The translations under genes were made by a program, and so were the position numbers. A DNA stretch of 64,000 nt. Source: Cristatella mucedo (Eukaryota; Bryozoa; Phylactolaemata; Cristatellidae). The stretch lies in NCBI GenBank assembly GCA_009760855.2, contig WPIO01000006.1, positions 10,328,501 through 10,392,500 on the forward strand. The letters run 5' to 3'. Below the pieces are notes generated by a model. That model did no database searches, was not told the origin of the DNA, and saw nothing but the letters and a program-made list of their open reading frames with translations. Positions 35,160 through 45,799 of the stretch are shown here, piece by piece. Positions within the stretch are counted from its first letter, which is position 1; every line of letters starts with the position of its first letter.

Positions 35160-36290
35160 TGCACAATGTCAACAATAATACCACGATTAGAGGTGACTAG
35201 CACAGGGTCAGCATGCAAATATGGTGAGTGGCAGTATGCACAGTGTCAGCACGGATAAGCACACAAAGGAAAATTCCCTTAGAATCACTAAATGCTGCGA
35301 CAAATAGGTGCATTTTAGCTTCTTTTATATCTTCAATTCAGAGGATGTCGTGACATCAGTCGGGAGTGAGTTTCAGGCTTTGGGAGCACACAAACTGCAG
35401 GCACGATCTGTAAAGGATTTAAGGTTTTTAAGAGCTGTAGCTAAAAGTGTGATTCAGAAAAGCGGGTGGTAAGCTGCCTAGCTTGATGGGGGAGTAGTTC
35501 TGATAGGTAGGCTGGAGCAAGAGAATAAAGGAACCTAAAAGTGAGTGACAAAACCTTGAAGTCGATGCACTGCTTTATTATGAGCCAGTGCAGGTCGGCT
35601 AGAAGTCGCGTGATGAGGTAACTTAGCCGCTCACTACAGACACGCCCAGCTGCCGAGTTTTAGACCAACTGTAAGCGTCTGATTGCACAGGCAGGTAAAC
35701 CAGCAAACCGTGAGTTACAGAAGTCGAGACGGGATGTCACAAATGCATGGACCAATTTAGATGTATTATCTTCGTCTAAGCGCGCACGCGTTTTAACAAA
35801 ATTGTGTAGCTGAAAGTAGGCAGACTTTACTGTCGAGCTGATGTGATCCTCTAGCGAATGGTTTCTTTGGAACAGGACGCGTAGATCTCGTGCAGGTGCA
35901 ACAGCAGACATGCTGGCAAAGCCGATTTTGAGCGTTAGCCTTTCCGATTTCAGAGTTACACTTGGTTTACCCATAGCCAGTACGTTGGTTTTGTTATCAT
36001 TTAATTTGAGAAAGTTAGCTTCCATCCATGTACGGATGTCAGCAATACATGCAGCAAGGGCGTGTAAAGAATTCGACGTGCTGGAGGGCTGGGAGGAATC
36101 AAAGCAAAGGTACAAGTGAGTGTCATCTGCATAAAAGTAAAAGCCTAGATTTGTGCTTGGCTATCATAGCGGCAAGAGGGAAAGTATAAACTGTGAAAAT
36201 AAGCCGATCATGCTCAGAGCCCTGAGGTAGTTCATATGTAGGAGATTCCTTGGACGATCTTTTCCCGTTCACATCAATACTCTGGAGTTG
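35160..36290 (-). mobile_element. L2-type LINE reverse transcriptase fragment
   Basis: A 151-codon minus-strand frame (36115-35660) starts just after the catalytic YADDT motif. It contains [30 protein letters not shown] and DFCNSRFAGLPA, matching copy 1. The flanks continue to the region encoding SIDVNG and to the 3' untranslated motifs. Confidence 0.85.
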
Positions 36291-36753
36291 ATTGACGGGA
36301 ATATATCACAGCTCCTCCAGAAAAAGAGAAATGGGGCTTAAAAATTGTGACTTTTTTTTAATAACCTTGCTGTCATATTCAACCCCTCATGGGGGGAAGG
36401 GAAACCCAGAGAATCATGAAGGGTTGCAAAAATGATTACACTATTATGCATTTGAATGGTATCAATCCTTTGCGGACCTTTTTCAATAATCCCAAAAGCA
36501 TTGCCATGCAGGAATTAAGTGATAATCAATTGAAAATCCTCGGTAGATATGCATGAGCATTCACACCTTATTGATGGTTCATCAGTGTCTAAAACCTACA
36601 TTTGGGGACTGAAATACATTGCTTTCCCACACCGTCATCAATTAGAGTGCCGTGTTCTATGCAACAATTCATTTCAGGTCTACACCAAACCTTTTGAAAA
36701 GACAATCGGATCCGACCTTTAAGTTAACTCTCGAAGCAACAATCCTAGCATTA

Positions 36754-36759
36754 TTTATT
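36754..36759 (-). promoter_or_regulatory. AATAAA polyadenylation signal of the MATCAP-like gene
   Basis: Reverse complement TTTATT 32 nt past the stop codon; implies a very short 3' UTR. Confidence 0.6.
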
Positions 36760-36790
36760 AGCTCACTGTCAAGCCCAATTTACACTTTTG

Positions 36791-37716
36791 TCAATGCTTG
36801 CTAAAGTCCGTGCCAGTCCTCCGGGGTGGGAGGGTCTGGACGTGAAATGCTCCAACGTCTTTTTCACGGCCTCCTTCCGACCGTTTGGCCGTCACACCGG
36901 CCGACTGCTGACCAGAATCGCGAGAGGGAGCGGCGCTATACACGAACGACGAGATTTGCGAGGACACTCGCTGAAGCAGATTATGTAAATGTGCCAAAGC
37001 GTCGGAATTCAGCGCCGGGTAGCAGCATCCCGAGGTAGCTGCGTCCTCCGACTCTGTCCGCTCAGCTGTTCGGCCCTTGGGCAGTCGTCTCGAATCGAGG
37101 CTGTCTCGCCGCTGATTGCCAGCTCGGAGTAGCTCGGACGGCAATTCGCTGTCTGAATCCGGACAGGTGATGGCCGACACCTCGTCGACTTCCGGAGAGC
37201 GAGCTCGTTCGCTTGCGACTGCCGCCGCGGCCGGCGGCTGCGTGCTGCTGCTGCCGACACCGACGACGGCCCCGTCGCCTCCCCGAATGCTGTCGCTCGT
37301 GCGGCCGGCGGCTGCTGCTGCTGCGCCAACCAGTTCAGCAGGGCAAGGCGAGACGAGGCTAAGTCGTTGCAAGAGATTGGCCGTCGTGCGCGGTCTCCGG
37401 ACTTCCGCTCCTCCGGACGTCGTTCGGGGGACGGTCGTCGATCGCGGCGAATCGTTCGATGACAGCCTCGAGGAGCGTGCCAACGAGCGAGCCTGGCGCG
37501 GCTGCTGCTGCTGCTGCTTGGGCAGTATGCCGTTCAAAATGCCGATCTGCCGGAGCTGGCGCTTGTATTTCTCGACGTCTGCCATGAAAAGAGGGAGCTT
37601 GATGCAGTCGGTCCGAGCCAGCCGGTGAACACGCGGCACCTCGTCGGTACCAACGCAGCCACTGTAGAGCACGGTCAGGTCGATGTCGTCGAGGCGTCGC
37701 AGGATATCGACCGCAC
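36791..37716 (-). CDS. MATCAP-like exon 5 with long disordered tail
   Basis: Starts after TATTAG with GAVDILRRLDDIDLTVLYSG, continues GTDEVPRVHRLA and the last family helix, then about 230 residues rich in Ser, Arg, Ala and Gln, including a Q5 run and A runs. Stop TGA at 36793-36791. Confidence 0.88.
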
Positions 37717-40700
37717 CTAATACGACGGATACGACGCCACCTCGCTGCCCGAACCTCGTTGCGATACGACGCCACCTCGCTGCCTAACTATGCTAGGCAC
37801 GAAGACGAGCCGCCGAAACCGATCGAACTGCCGACCGACGAGGAAACCGTCGACGGCGGCGAAAATAAAAAAAAAACTTGTAAAGTCGCCTAAACGCGCT
37901 CTAAGGATGTGGAAGACGCCCCATCACCGAACTGCAAGATTCGCTGCACTCAAATTTCGTTCGTTGATCCGCGACGAGGAGACGACGGTTCTTCTACGTA
38001 TTTTAACAGCCCCAGCTGTTGCTTCATTGCGAGCGAAGACTAACCGTCAGCAATTGCAACGGTAAAAGGAATTCGCGCGACGAGGGTTTCACGGACAAGG
38101 CACCACAAGTGCGACCATGATCGATCAATTATGGATGACAAAAGAGACAGGATCGCCTAGGGGTGGACGCGCCCACCTTGCTTTTTGCTGTATTCCGTGC
38201 TGCAGCAAATCTTCTTTCGAAAACGGCATAACAACTAAACGCACTCAGATTTCGGATCTGCATTCAAGATTGTAGCTTCATCCGTCTCAGTATCTTTAAT
38301 GGCTAATGTGTGCCCAGGCAGTTTAAGCAGGCTTGCTCTCTAGTCCTTTTAAACAAGCCACCGCGATTGTTTGCTCGAGATTAAAATGGAATATAGTTAA
38401 TTGCTTTAAAGCAGCGAGACCGCCCACTGAGTCTTTCCGTGGTACACAAGTCAACACTTAGTTCAATCTTTCGTTGTAGAACAAGTCGCAGCTGTAACTC
38501 TAGCAGAAATTAAACAGAATGATCTTCAATGCTTTGGATGTAGGACCGTCGTTGGAGTTAGAGATAGCATATTGCGTGAAGCTTCATGGATATTTAGTTT
38601 ATTCTATTTCCAAATTTATTCCGAGTCAAATCGGATGAAGCACCTATGACTAACTATGAAGGCGGTATTTTAAACTTTCTCCCCAGTAAGAACCGTCGCC
38701 AATTTCTGGAACTAATTGCCGTCGGCTTTCGAAATTTCGATTTCTCTTAGCATATTCAAATCTGACCTCGAAATATCCCTTTTCTGGCATGAAAGCAGTA
38801 CCAGGAAAAAAGTCTTTTTAATACGCTCAAGATTAAAATTTGTTTGTGAGATTGTCACCGTTGTCAGAGGTTATGGTCGTTGACTCTTGAAACGGTGTTC
38901 CCGTGTTTGAGTTGTGCTGGCAAAATGGTTATTCGCTGCGCGTACATATACACTAAAACTTATGGGGCCATCCTCAGTGCCGGTGAGGAATTTTGGGTAA
39001 GGCAGCAATCTGTAAGGTGCTTTCAATAGTTTTCGCAACACCACCTGGTTGACGCAACGATCTCTCTTATGTAAATAGCACCATACGAATTAAATGCTTT
39101 AATTTGCGATTCCAGTGCACCTCCTGATTTCATGGCTATAGAGTGATTTAAATTGATTAAATCAGGGCTGCAGAGGGAAAGCTTGCTGGTTTAGCCCAGT
39201 GGTTAAGATGCTCGCCTCGATCCAGATCTGGCCGAGGTCGTGGGCTCGAGCCCCGTGGCACATGTGAAATGCCTGAATAGAGACTCAGCTCTCCTAGGGC
39301 GCTATACAAACGAATTATATTTATCTGACGGCTTTTCCGCTTTCTATTCGTCGCTAGAGTTCACGGAGATTTATTACAAAAGTGGTTAAATGTAAATGTG
39401 ACTAATCACGATATATTGTCATTGGCGGAAAAGAACAAATTAAGCTGCCCAGTTTCGTGAATAAAAGCACAGGTTGCAGCATCAGAGGCTAGACAAACCA
39501 CTGCTACATGCATCACCTCCTGCTGAAGCCAGATGAAATAGCGTGTCAATTACCAGAAAGTGAATGAGACTAGACCTGACGGTTCAGTGACGTATGCGCC
39601 AGTAATGCTATTGAAACCCCCACTTCAGAGAAGAGCGTGTTCGTTCCTGACTTGTTTAGAACAGTGAAACCTGGACACCGGATCCCTTGGTTAGGAGCTG
39701 TCTCCCATAGTGGCTTGTAAAAAATTTAACTAGCTCTTTAGTTCTGTCTCGGCTTGATTATTGTAATTCCCTTTTGGCTGGGCTACCAAAGAAAGCTATT
39801 ATGCCACTACAGCGGACTATGAATATGGCTGCAAGGCTGGTCTTCAAGTCCCAGCGGTTTGAGCACGTGTCACCTCTGCTGAAAGAGCTAGGATGGTTGC
39901 CGGTTGAGCAAAGGATACAGAGCAAAGTTCTTACGCTGACCCATAAGGCCCGCCACGGCTTGGCTCCTTCGTACCTAGCTGAACTGCTGCATCAGTTTCA
40001 GCCTGTTCGCGCCCTCAGGTCCTGCGTGGACAATAAATTAGCTGTCCCATTCCTCCGCTTACAGACAGTTGGCGACAGAAGCTTTAGCTCTGCAGGTCCT
40101 AGACTGTGGAACTCGCTTCCACAATTCTTACGCAACGACATCTACTCTCCAACTGCCGAATATGGCACATCTTTTTCAGCGGTCCTGAACTGCTACTTCT
40201 ATGCTACTCACTACCTCAACTGCTCTCCTAACTCTGCTATGCTTCCCACTTTCTCTTTGTTGCGTGAGACGAAGTCTGTTGGGTACCGAATGCGTACCGA
40301 AAGCCGCTTAGGCTGTGAGTGCGCTATACAAAACTCTCGTGCTTAACACCCACATGGTCGTTATGACTTTGTGCAGTTACTGAAGGAGATACATTACATT
40401 ACATTGATTAATGCTAACAGTACGAAATCTTGTTACTTACCTTGAAAGTAGCACTGGTCAAAGCCGTTACCCCCTAGACCACGAGGATCTTCTAGGCTTC
40501 GTTTGACGCGCATAACGCGCTTCCATCTTTGCTCGGGACAGCGCACGTAACGATGCAAGTGGTCGAACAGCTCTTGGAATGTCATTGTGGCGGACTTGCA
40601 TGCGGTATCTGAGAGAATAAAAGAAATACGCCCTCGAAACGCAAGGCGTTTTATTCCGAGCCGAAATAGAGACTTTTAACGTTAGATTATGTGCGAGTGC

Positions 40701-42386
40701 GAGAGCAATAGTTGTGGCTTGAAAAATCAAACTACGAGCTGGAGCACGTATGACGTATGGGAGCCAATCGAAAAGGGCTATCGAGATGTTTCTGGAATCT
40801 TGGTTAGCGAGGTCTCGACAGATCGAGTTACTACGGTGGTCTACTTACAATAAAGCAACGCAGGAGCAAAGAGAAACTTTGTATTCGCCATCACTACGGT
40901 GTTGAGCGCAGCCAATCCTTCCTCTGTTATCATGGTATCGCGGGATCCATAGCCTCTCAAGCCGAACTTTTTCCTATCCGAAAACCACGGTTGGAGGCCG
41001 TCATTTAGGCTTCTAATCTTTTCCCAACAGCTAAGGATTGAAAATTATCTGGATTCTCTGCATCCAAGATTAAAATGTAACGACGCAGCGCGAGCATAAG
41101 TTAGAAGGTACAAGCAAGCGATTGATAAGATAGTGGGATTACGTGGTAGATGTTGGCTGATAAATGTGAAAATCTGATCGCTCCAAAGCCGAACGTACCT
41201 GAGTTCGAACAGCAAGGCTGTGTTCGACCGTTATGGCTGCACGACATCCTACCGTGCCAGACTCGGTAACATTTGGATTAATGGAGCGAAAAAAGTCGGG
41301 CAAATAACGTTCATCATTACTTGATAGACAATTGCATTGTCAAAGTAAAGGATACATAGTGAGTGCCTATCTCATGGTTTGCCAAGCAGATAATGCCCTG
41401 TTCACGAAGGTAGATATTGTCGCTTGAGTTCTTGATGACTAGGGTGTGATGTCGTGCTTCAGGCTTGTTGTAGCGAATATTGGGTCCGTGCCAAGTAATT
41501 CGCGCACTAAAACAGAACGGAACAAATGTTGTGCTGCTCACGCTGCTTTACAGTCGATGTTCGAGCTGCGAACACTCCACGGACTGGTTGCCGTAAATAA
41601 TGTCTTGCCGCTGTAAATTTTGCAAGGCAGAAATGCTGACGGCGGGCGAATAAAGGCCATTCGAACAACCGTTGCGAAACTTAAATACGCAAGGTGCTGA
41701 TGCAGCAAAGAACCGATATAGTGACAAATTTAAAGACAGAGCTGTACACTCAATATTCGAAGGTTGTTTGCTATCTTCTCATAAATGCTTATTATTGGTA
41801 TGAAGAAGAACGCACTAAAAGAAATTAAGAAGGTACGAAACTTCCTGCAGTAGCAGGTTGAACGAAGCCAGTTCTGTCAACGAGATTCTTTTCTTGAAGG
41901 TATGGTGGGAATAGCGGCGAAAAAAAGTGACGAGTGTTTTTGAGGCCGAGTCAAGTCAAATTACCTGCAGTCGAGATCCTGACTCCACAAAATGGATATC
42001 TGGCCATCAACGCCTTGCTCCTGGAGATACTTTGTCAAGATCTTGGACGCTCTCACGTGATCAATTGGGGTTCCGTAATTACTTTCAATGAACTCGTCGC
42101 CGCAGCCGTACTTTTCACAGACCTTCTGAAGAACCCCAGAAGCCAGTTCAAGGAGGTCGTGGCGAACTGTCCATCCGGGCTTACTTGACAGTTTGTTCAT
42201 CTGATTAGGCGAAGCCCTCAGCACAAACGCCGGCGCTATTCCATGCTGTAGGAATCGCTCTTTTTCAGAAACCACGTTAACCGGAGTCAATATGCTCGTG
42301 TACTTGAGCGGAGTCTCTTGAACTACTTTGATGGCGTTCTGTTCCAGCCTTTTTCTGTTCGGAAGCATAGCGACTGGCGTAGACAT
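36791..42386 (-). CDS. MATCAP/KIAA0895-family tyrosine carboxypeptidase, five exons
   Basis: Recognised as the DUF1704 family, zinc carboxypeptidases that in vertebrates (MATCAP1, MATCAP2) remove the C-terminal tyrosine of alpha-tubulin on microtubules. Minus-strand exons are 42386-41965, 41506-41356, 41017-40849, 40608-40441 and 37716-36791. Joined length is 1836 nt, 611 residues plus stop. The zinc motif LANHEIGTHY ends exon 2 (about residue 190), and exon 3 continues IRSLNDGLQPW and ITEEGLA, the second conserved glutamate region. Exon 4 has MTFQELFDHLHRYV and exon 5 PLFMADVEKYKRQL, both matching the human C-terminal domain. After that domain there is a low-complexity Ser/Arg/Ala tail of about 240 residues, unlike human MATCAP1, which ends soon after. 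AATAAA follows 32 nt after the stop. The start ATG (AAATATG) is plausible, but an upstream exon is possible. Confidence 0.9.
37728..37784. repeat. 22-bp direct repeat next to a splice acceptor
   Basis: GATACGACGCCACCTCGCTG plus CC occurs perfectly at 37728-37749 and 37763-37784, just upstream of the exon 5 acceptor of the MATCAP-like gene, where a pyrimidine tract would normally be. Confidence 0.9.
37790..39180. other. intron sequence without recognised gene
   Basis: 3' half of the long intron 4 of the MATCAP-like gene; no supported exon or element seen. Confidence 0.5.
39183..39325 (+). repeat. tRNA-derived SINE, family A
   Basis: GCTGGTTTAGCCCAGTGGTT head, GTGGGCTCGAGCCCC B-box-like segment, GCCTGAATAGAGACTCAG tail. 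Confidence 0.85.
39720..40400 (+). mobile_element. LINE 3' part, second L2/CR1-like family
   Basis: A 190-codon frame (39774-40346) encodes the C-terminal part of a LINE reverse transcriptase protein: MAARLVFKSQRFEHVSPLLK, then ELGWLPVEQRI, LAELLHQFQPVRALRS and RSFSSAGPRLWNSLPQFLR. It lies in intron 4 of the MATCAP-like gene in antisense orientation. The tail ends in ATTACATTACATT. Best preserved copy of this family in the window. Confidence 0.88.
40441..40608 (-). CDS. MATCAP-like exon 4
   Basis: Acceptor CTCTCAG, donor GTAAGT. Encodes YTACKSATMTFQELFDHLHR and then RWKRVMRVKRSLED. Matches the human segment ending in a Cys-Phe-x-Lys-Asp stretch. Confidence 0.92.
40849..41017 (-). CDS. MATCAP-like exon 3
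   Basis: Encodes IRSLNDGLQPWFSDRKKFGL, then ITEEGLAALNTVVMANTKF, colinear with the family after the zinc motif. Donor GTAAGT, phase 1. Confidence 0.92.
41018..41355 (-). other. U12-type intron 2 of the MATCAP-like gene
   Basis: The donor GTATCCTTTAC matches the U12 consensus perfectly at its first nine bases. The branch-like TCCTTAGC (A at 41032) lies 14 nt before the AAAAG end, with no pyrimidine tract. This acceptor restores frame and the conserved IRSLND/QPW sequence; other AGs nearby do not. 338 nt. Confidence 0.85.
41356..41506 (-). CDS. MATCAP-like exon 2 with HEIGTH zinc motif
   Basis: Acceptor CTGTTTTAG. Encodes SARITWHGPNIRY and finishes exactly at LANHEIGTHY, so the metal-binding motif sits at the exon edge. 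Phase 0 end at a U12-type donor. Confidence 0.93.
41965..42386 (-). CDS. MATCAP-like exon 1
   Basis: Encodes MSTPVAMLPNRKRLEQ, then LTPVNVVSEKERFL and a helical region ending SQDLDC. Donor GTAATT, phase 2. The start has A at -3. Confidence 0.85.
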
Positions 42387-43354
42387 ATTTGGGCCAGTCG
42401 TGGAGTGGTTATAAATGCGCTTCAGGAATGTTGCAGTAGAGGGAAGCGCATTCCTATAGAGATAGCTATTGTCCCGATCTTTATAGCAAGATCATGTCAA
42501 CTGGAAGAAATAAAATATATATTGTTAAAAAATTCTCACACGTGCAATGTTAGTACCAAGGTTAATCATGCTCTGAGATTGTACGATATCAAATCTATTA
42601 GATTCAATCCTGGGATTCTCAAACGAAGCGAGCAATCAAAGCAATTTTATACTTTAAGAGCTTAAATCTTCTTACAATGTGGCTACAAAGACTCAAACGG
42701 AAAAAGCAGAAAAATACTTTTTTCACATTCAGAAGATCATATCAGAACTCCGCAAGCAATGTCTTACAGTAGCTCTCATGAATCTGTCAAAATACGATAA
42801 TATATTTTAGCCAGCATTTCAGCGGTGAGTTCGACACCAGGAGACGCATGCCGAAGGGCACGGGCTAAGTTTAAACGGTATTAGTTCCCTACAGGATTAG
42901 CCGCCGCACCCTTGCTCTTGGCTTAATATCTTTTAGTAGGCGTTGGGAAAATAGCGATAGCAAGAGTTTTAGGGGTGTTGAACAAAGAAGAGGGTTTTTC
43001 TGAGCGCTTGATGATTCGATGGGCATTGAGGGTACCGATAATCTGTAAATATAACGCTAAATATATTGGATCCAATGATATTTTAAAGTGAAAATAAATC
43101 TATTCAATTGTTCGAACTAATATGATCGCTTGCAACTTTAATAGGTTTTACTGTTGGTCTAGTAGTACCACCTTTTTCTTTGCATCAAAGACAGCTGTAC
43201 ATGTTTAGCTAGAGTGGTTTTTGGAACCGGCAGCGTGGCCTTGCCGAATGCATCCAGACAATGTATCTCCACCAGATAATCGAGGTTTTCCATCTATCTA
43301 GATTGTAAACGGATTAATTGTTCGCCTGAAATTTAGTTCAGATCAAGCGATTTC

Positions 43355-43579
43355 GTGAAAAGGCTTATCTGGCAGAAGTTGCCGTTTAATTCTACATCAT
43401 GCTTCGCAGATAAATCAGAGAGGAATTCTGCTGAGGCGAAGGAGATTGCGAATTTCGCTAGAAATTTGGTAGAGGCAAGACTCCCAATGCGAGGTGGTAC
43501 ACCTACCATGAAAATAGTAATCAAGTTCATATTTCTTATAGAGTCTGTTCGCGGCTCATATTTTATTAGAACTGCGTAG
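43355..43579 (+). other. unrecognised coding-like ORF
   Basis: 74 codons; the middle (ERNSAEAKEIANFARNLVEA) is flanked by a CTTCGCAG and a GTAATC and looks protein-like. No family recognised and no neighbouring exon found. Confidence 0.2.
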
Positions 43580-43688
43580 TGTAGTATCAAAGTAAGGTCA
43601 ATCGAGTAAAATAATTGCATTAGGTCAAATTCTTACCGCGAGTATATAATACGGAGGAAGGTAACCCAGCTACTTAAGAGGTAGAACC

Positions 43689-43870
43689 GTGAGTCGTGAT
43701 GGCACACTAGGTAAGGCGGTTGCTTTCATGACCTCGGTCCCGAGGTCGTGGGTTCGATTCCTGCGGTGGGCGACCCTTTATCGCCACTGCAAGAGGTGGT
43801 GATAGCCGTAAAGGCTCTTCAGTCGCTATACAAAAAGATGCTGTTTAATCAGCTAGGATTTATTTATTTA
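43689..43870 (+). repeat. tRNA-derived SINE, family B
   Basis: GTGATGGCACACTAGGTAAG head, GTGGGTTCGATTCC B box, body TTTATCGCCACTGCAAGAGG, AT-rich end. Confidence 0.9.
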
Positions 43871-44299
43871 GAAGTTACCCGGGAATTCACCGTTCCTAGC
43901 CGGAGACTCATAGAAGATGCGCAACGAACAACGAAACGTTGACTACGTACTGCCACCTTACACTGAACAGACGTCGTTTATCTGCATGCACATCCATGTT
44001 AATATGCTGCTCTCGCTGTTTCGACTTGGCGTGATGTTTTGAGCAGTGCTGTTCTACCCTTAGTTAATCAGAAGGCAATACGAATTACAACAGGGTATAC
44101 ATGCGAGTGTGCGGCTGCACTTTAGATTTTGTACAACCTTCTGCCCCTCATAGCAACAACAACGAAGGACTACCAGAATGGCTTCCGGTTAAGCCACCGC
44201 ATTACAATGCTCACATGCTCAATGTGACCGGTATCCATGCAATGTGTGAGTTGAGAATACGTCAAAGCACTCAGATGGGCTGAATTTTTAGTATGAGTC

Positions 44300-45360
44300 T
44301 TGACTGGAGTAGCGACGTGAAAAAATATGACGAGCACGTTTCGCCAGCGACGGCGGATCTCCGGCGATCGCGCGGTCGCATTTGCCGCGACATTCGTTGC
44401 ACCGACGTTCGTCGTCCACGGACTAGGACTCTGGAGGCGGCGATGCCGCGCAGCAGCGGGCAGCGCGAAGCAGTGTCTCCTTTCCAAAGCGGACCGCTGC
44501 AACGCGGGCGGGCGCCTCTGGCTGGACCTCTAGACAGCCTCTAGACAGCAGGTCGCCAGGTGGCCGCCGCCACGAGCGGCCCTGCGGATCTCGCGCGAAC
44601 AATACGCTCGAGCGCTGGCGACGAGGAAAGAGCTGGCGGACGTCCGCTCGCTAGCTGGCTGGCTGGCTGGCTAAAGGAGTGAGGGCCGAAGGGTAAAGGC
44701 TAAAGGGCTCTTTTGCACTCGATATTTAGCTCGCTTTTTTTAGCGAGCTAAATCGAGTGCAAAAGAGCGTCCGGAGAGCCGGCTGTCTATGAAGCGGGCG
44801 CTCAGTAGAATCTCCACAACCGCGAGCAGGAGCGAGCCAGGAGCCAGCTCTCTTCAATCCTCGCGGAAGTCGGGTGATCCGAGCGCGGCTCGCCGACGAG
44901 AGTTCCGTCGGCGAGCCATCCCTTGCCCGGAAGCCTCGCTGCTCCCCCCCCCCCCGCCGCCGCCCGCTCCTGGGTGGCTCAGCTAGCGGGATCCTCCTAT
45001 CCGGCTTCCAGCCACGATACCGTTGCTGCGGGCAAGCGGCTCCGGAGTCGAGTCGGGCATTCGCCGCTCAGTGGCTTCCGACGAGAGTTGCTCCAATCAC
45101 TTGAAGGTGCTTTTCCGACCGAAGGGAGGCTTGCAACTTGTTCTTTTTTATTTCCTTAGATGATACAAAATGAGCCTGTCGGACGGTGCGCCTCTTGCGC
45201 CCGCCGTCTGCCTCTTAACTGGCCGCCGGGCCAATAAGCCAACTGCGAAAGCAGTCTGCGAACCGCAGCGGCGTCTGCTGCTCGCAGCCGCGGCACCCCT
45301 TGAGCACTGTCGTCGTGCCAACTTGGTCTCCCTAAGGGTGGAGGGGGCGCTTTGAGCCTT
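44300..45360. other. GC- and CpG-rich block, no gene recognised
   Basis: Markedly richer in G+C and CpG than its surroundings, with open frames on both strands that I do not recognise. It lies about 2 kb upstream of the MATCAP-like start (minus strand), so it could be a promoter or 5' exon region. This is inference only. Confidence 0.4.
44707..44768. repeat. long near-perfect hairpin
   Basis: Arms GCTCTTTTGCACTCGAT and TTAGCTCGCT pair with the following AGCGAGCTAA and ATCGAGTGCAAAAGAGC: 27 bp, broken only by a 2-nt bulge, around a T-rich loop. Confidence 0.95.
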
Positions 45361-45417
45361 TTTCAGAGCTCTCCGTCTGAGGAATTTCTAGAGAACTATT
45401 TACATTTTAAAATGTAT

Positions 45418-45610
45418 TTATCTCTGTATCTCCGTGTGCAACTTCACAAATCCACTAAGACTATGTGGGTGTTATGCAAGAGAGTTTTGCTTAGCGAACT
45501 CGCAGCCTAAGCGGCTTTCAGTACGCATTCGGTAGCTAAAAAGAAAATCACGCATTTGGTAGCTAACAGAAAATCACGGCTAAGCCACCGAATATAAATT
45601 ACGGACAATA
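45418..45610 (-). mobile_element. LINE 3' fragment, second family
   Basis: The minus strand reads like the end of the 39720-40400 element (CGAAAGCCGCTTAGGC-like tract and the terminal AGATA-rich tail). Confidence 0.65.
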
Positions 45611-45699
45611 GCCTTAGCAAATGAATGATGATCTTTACATTCTGCCATGTTATTCCTGGTTAATAACTGTGTGGCTATTTTTCCCTTACAGCGCAACTA

Positions 45700-45790
45700 A
45701 AGTATTTAGAAAAAACATTAATTTCTCCAAAGGCGCTGTACAAAAGTCCTATTATTATTAGAAGTAGTAGTAATAGTAGTAGTACTGGTT
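45700..45790 (+). mobile_element. L2-type LINE 3' tail
   Basis: TTAATTTCTCCAAAGGCGCTG followed by ATT and AGT microsatellite; same tail block as the L2 elements. Confidence 0.6.
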
Positions 45791-45799
45791 GTGCACGCC

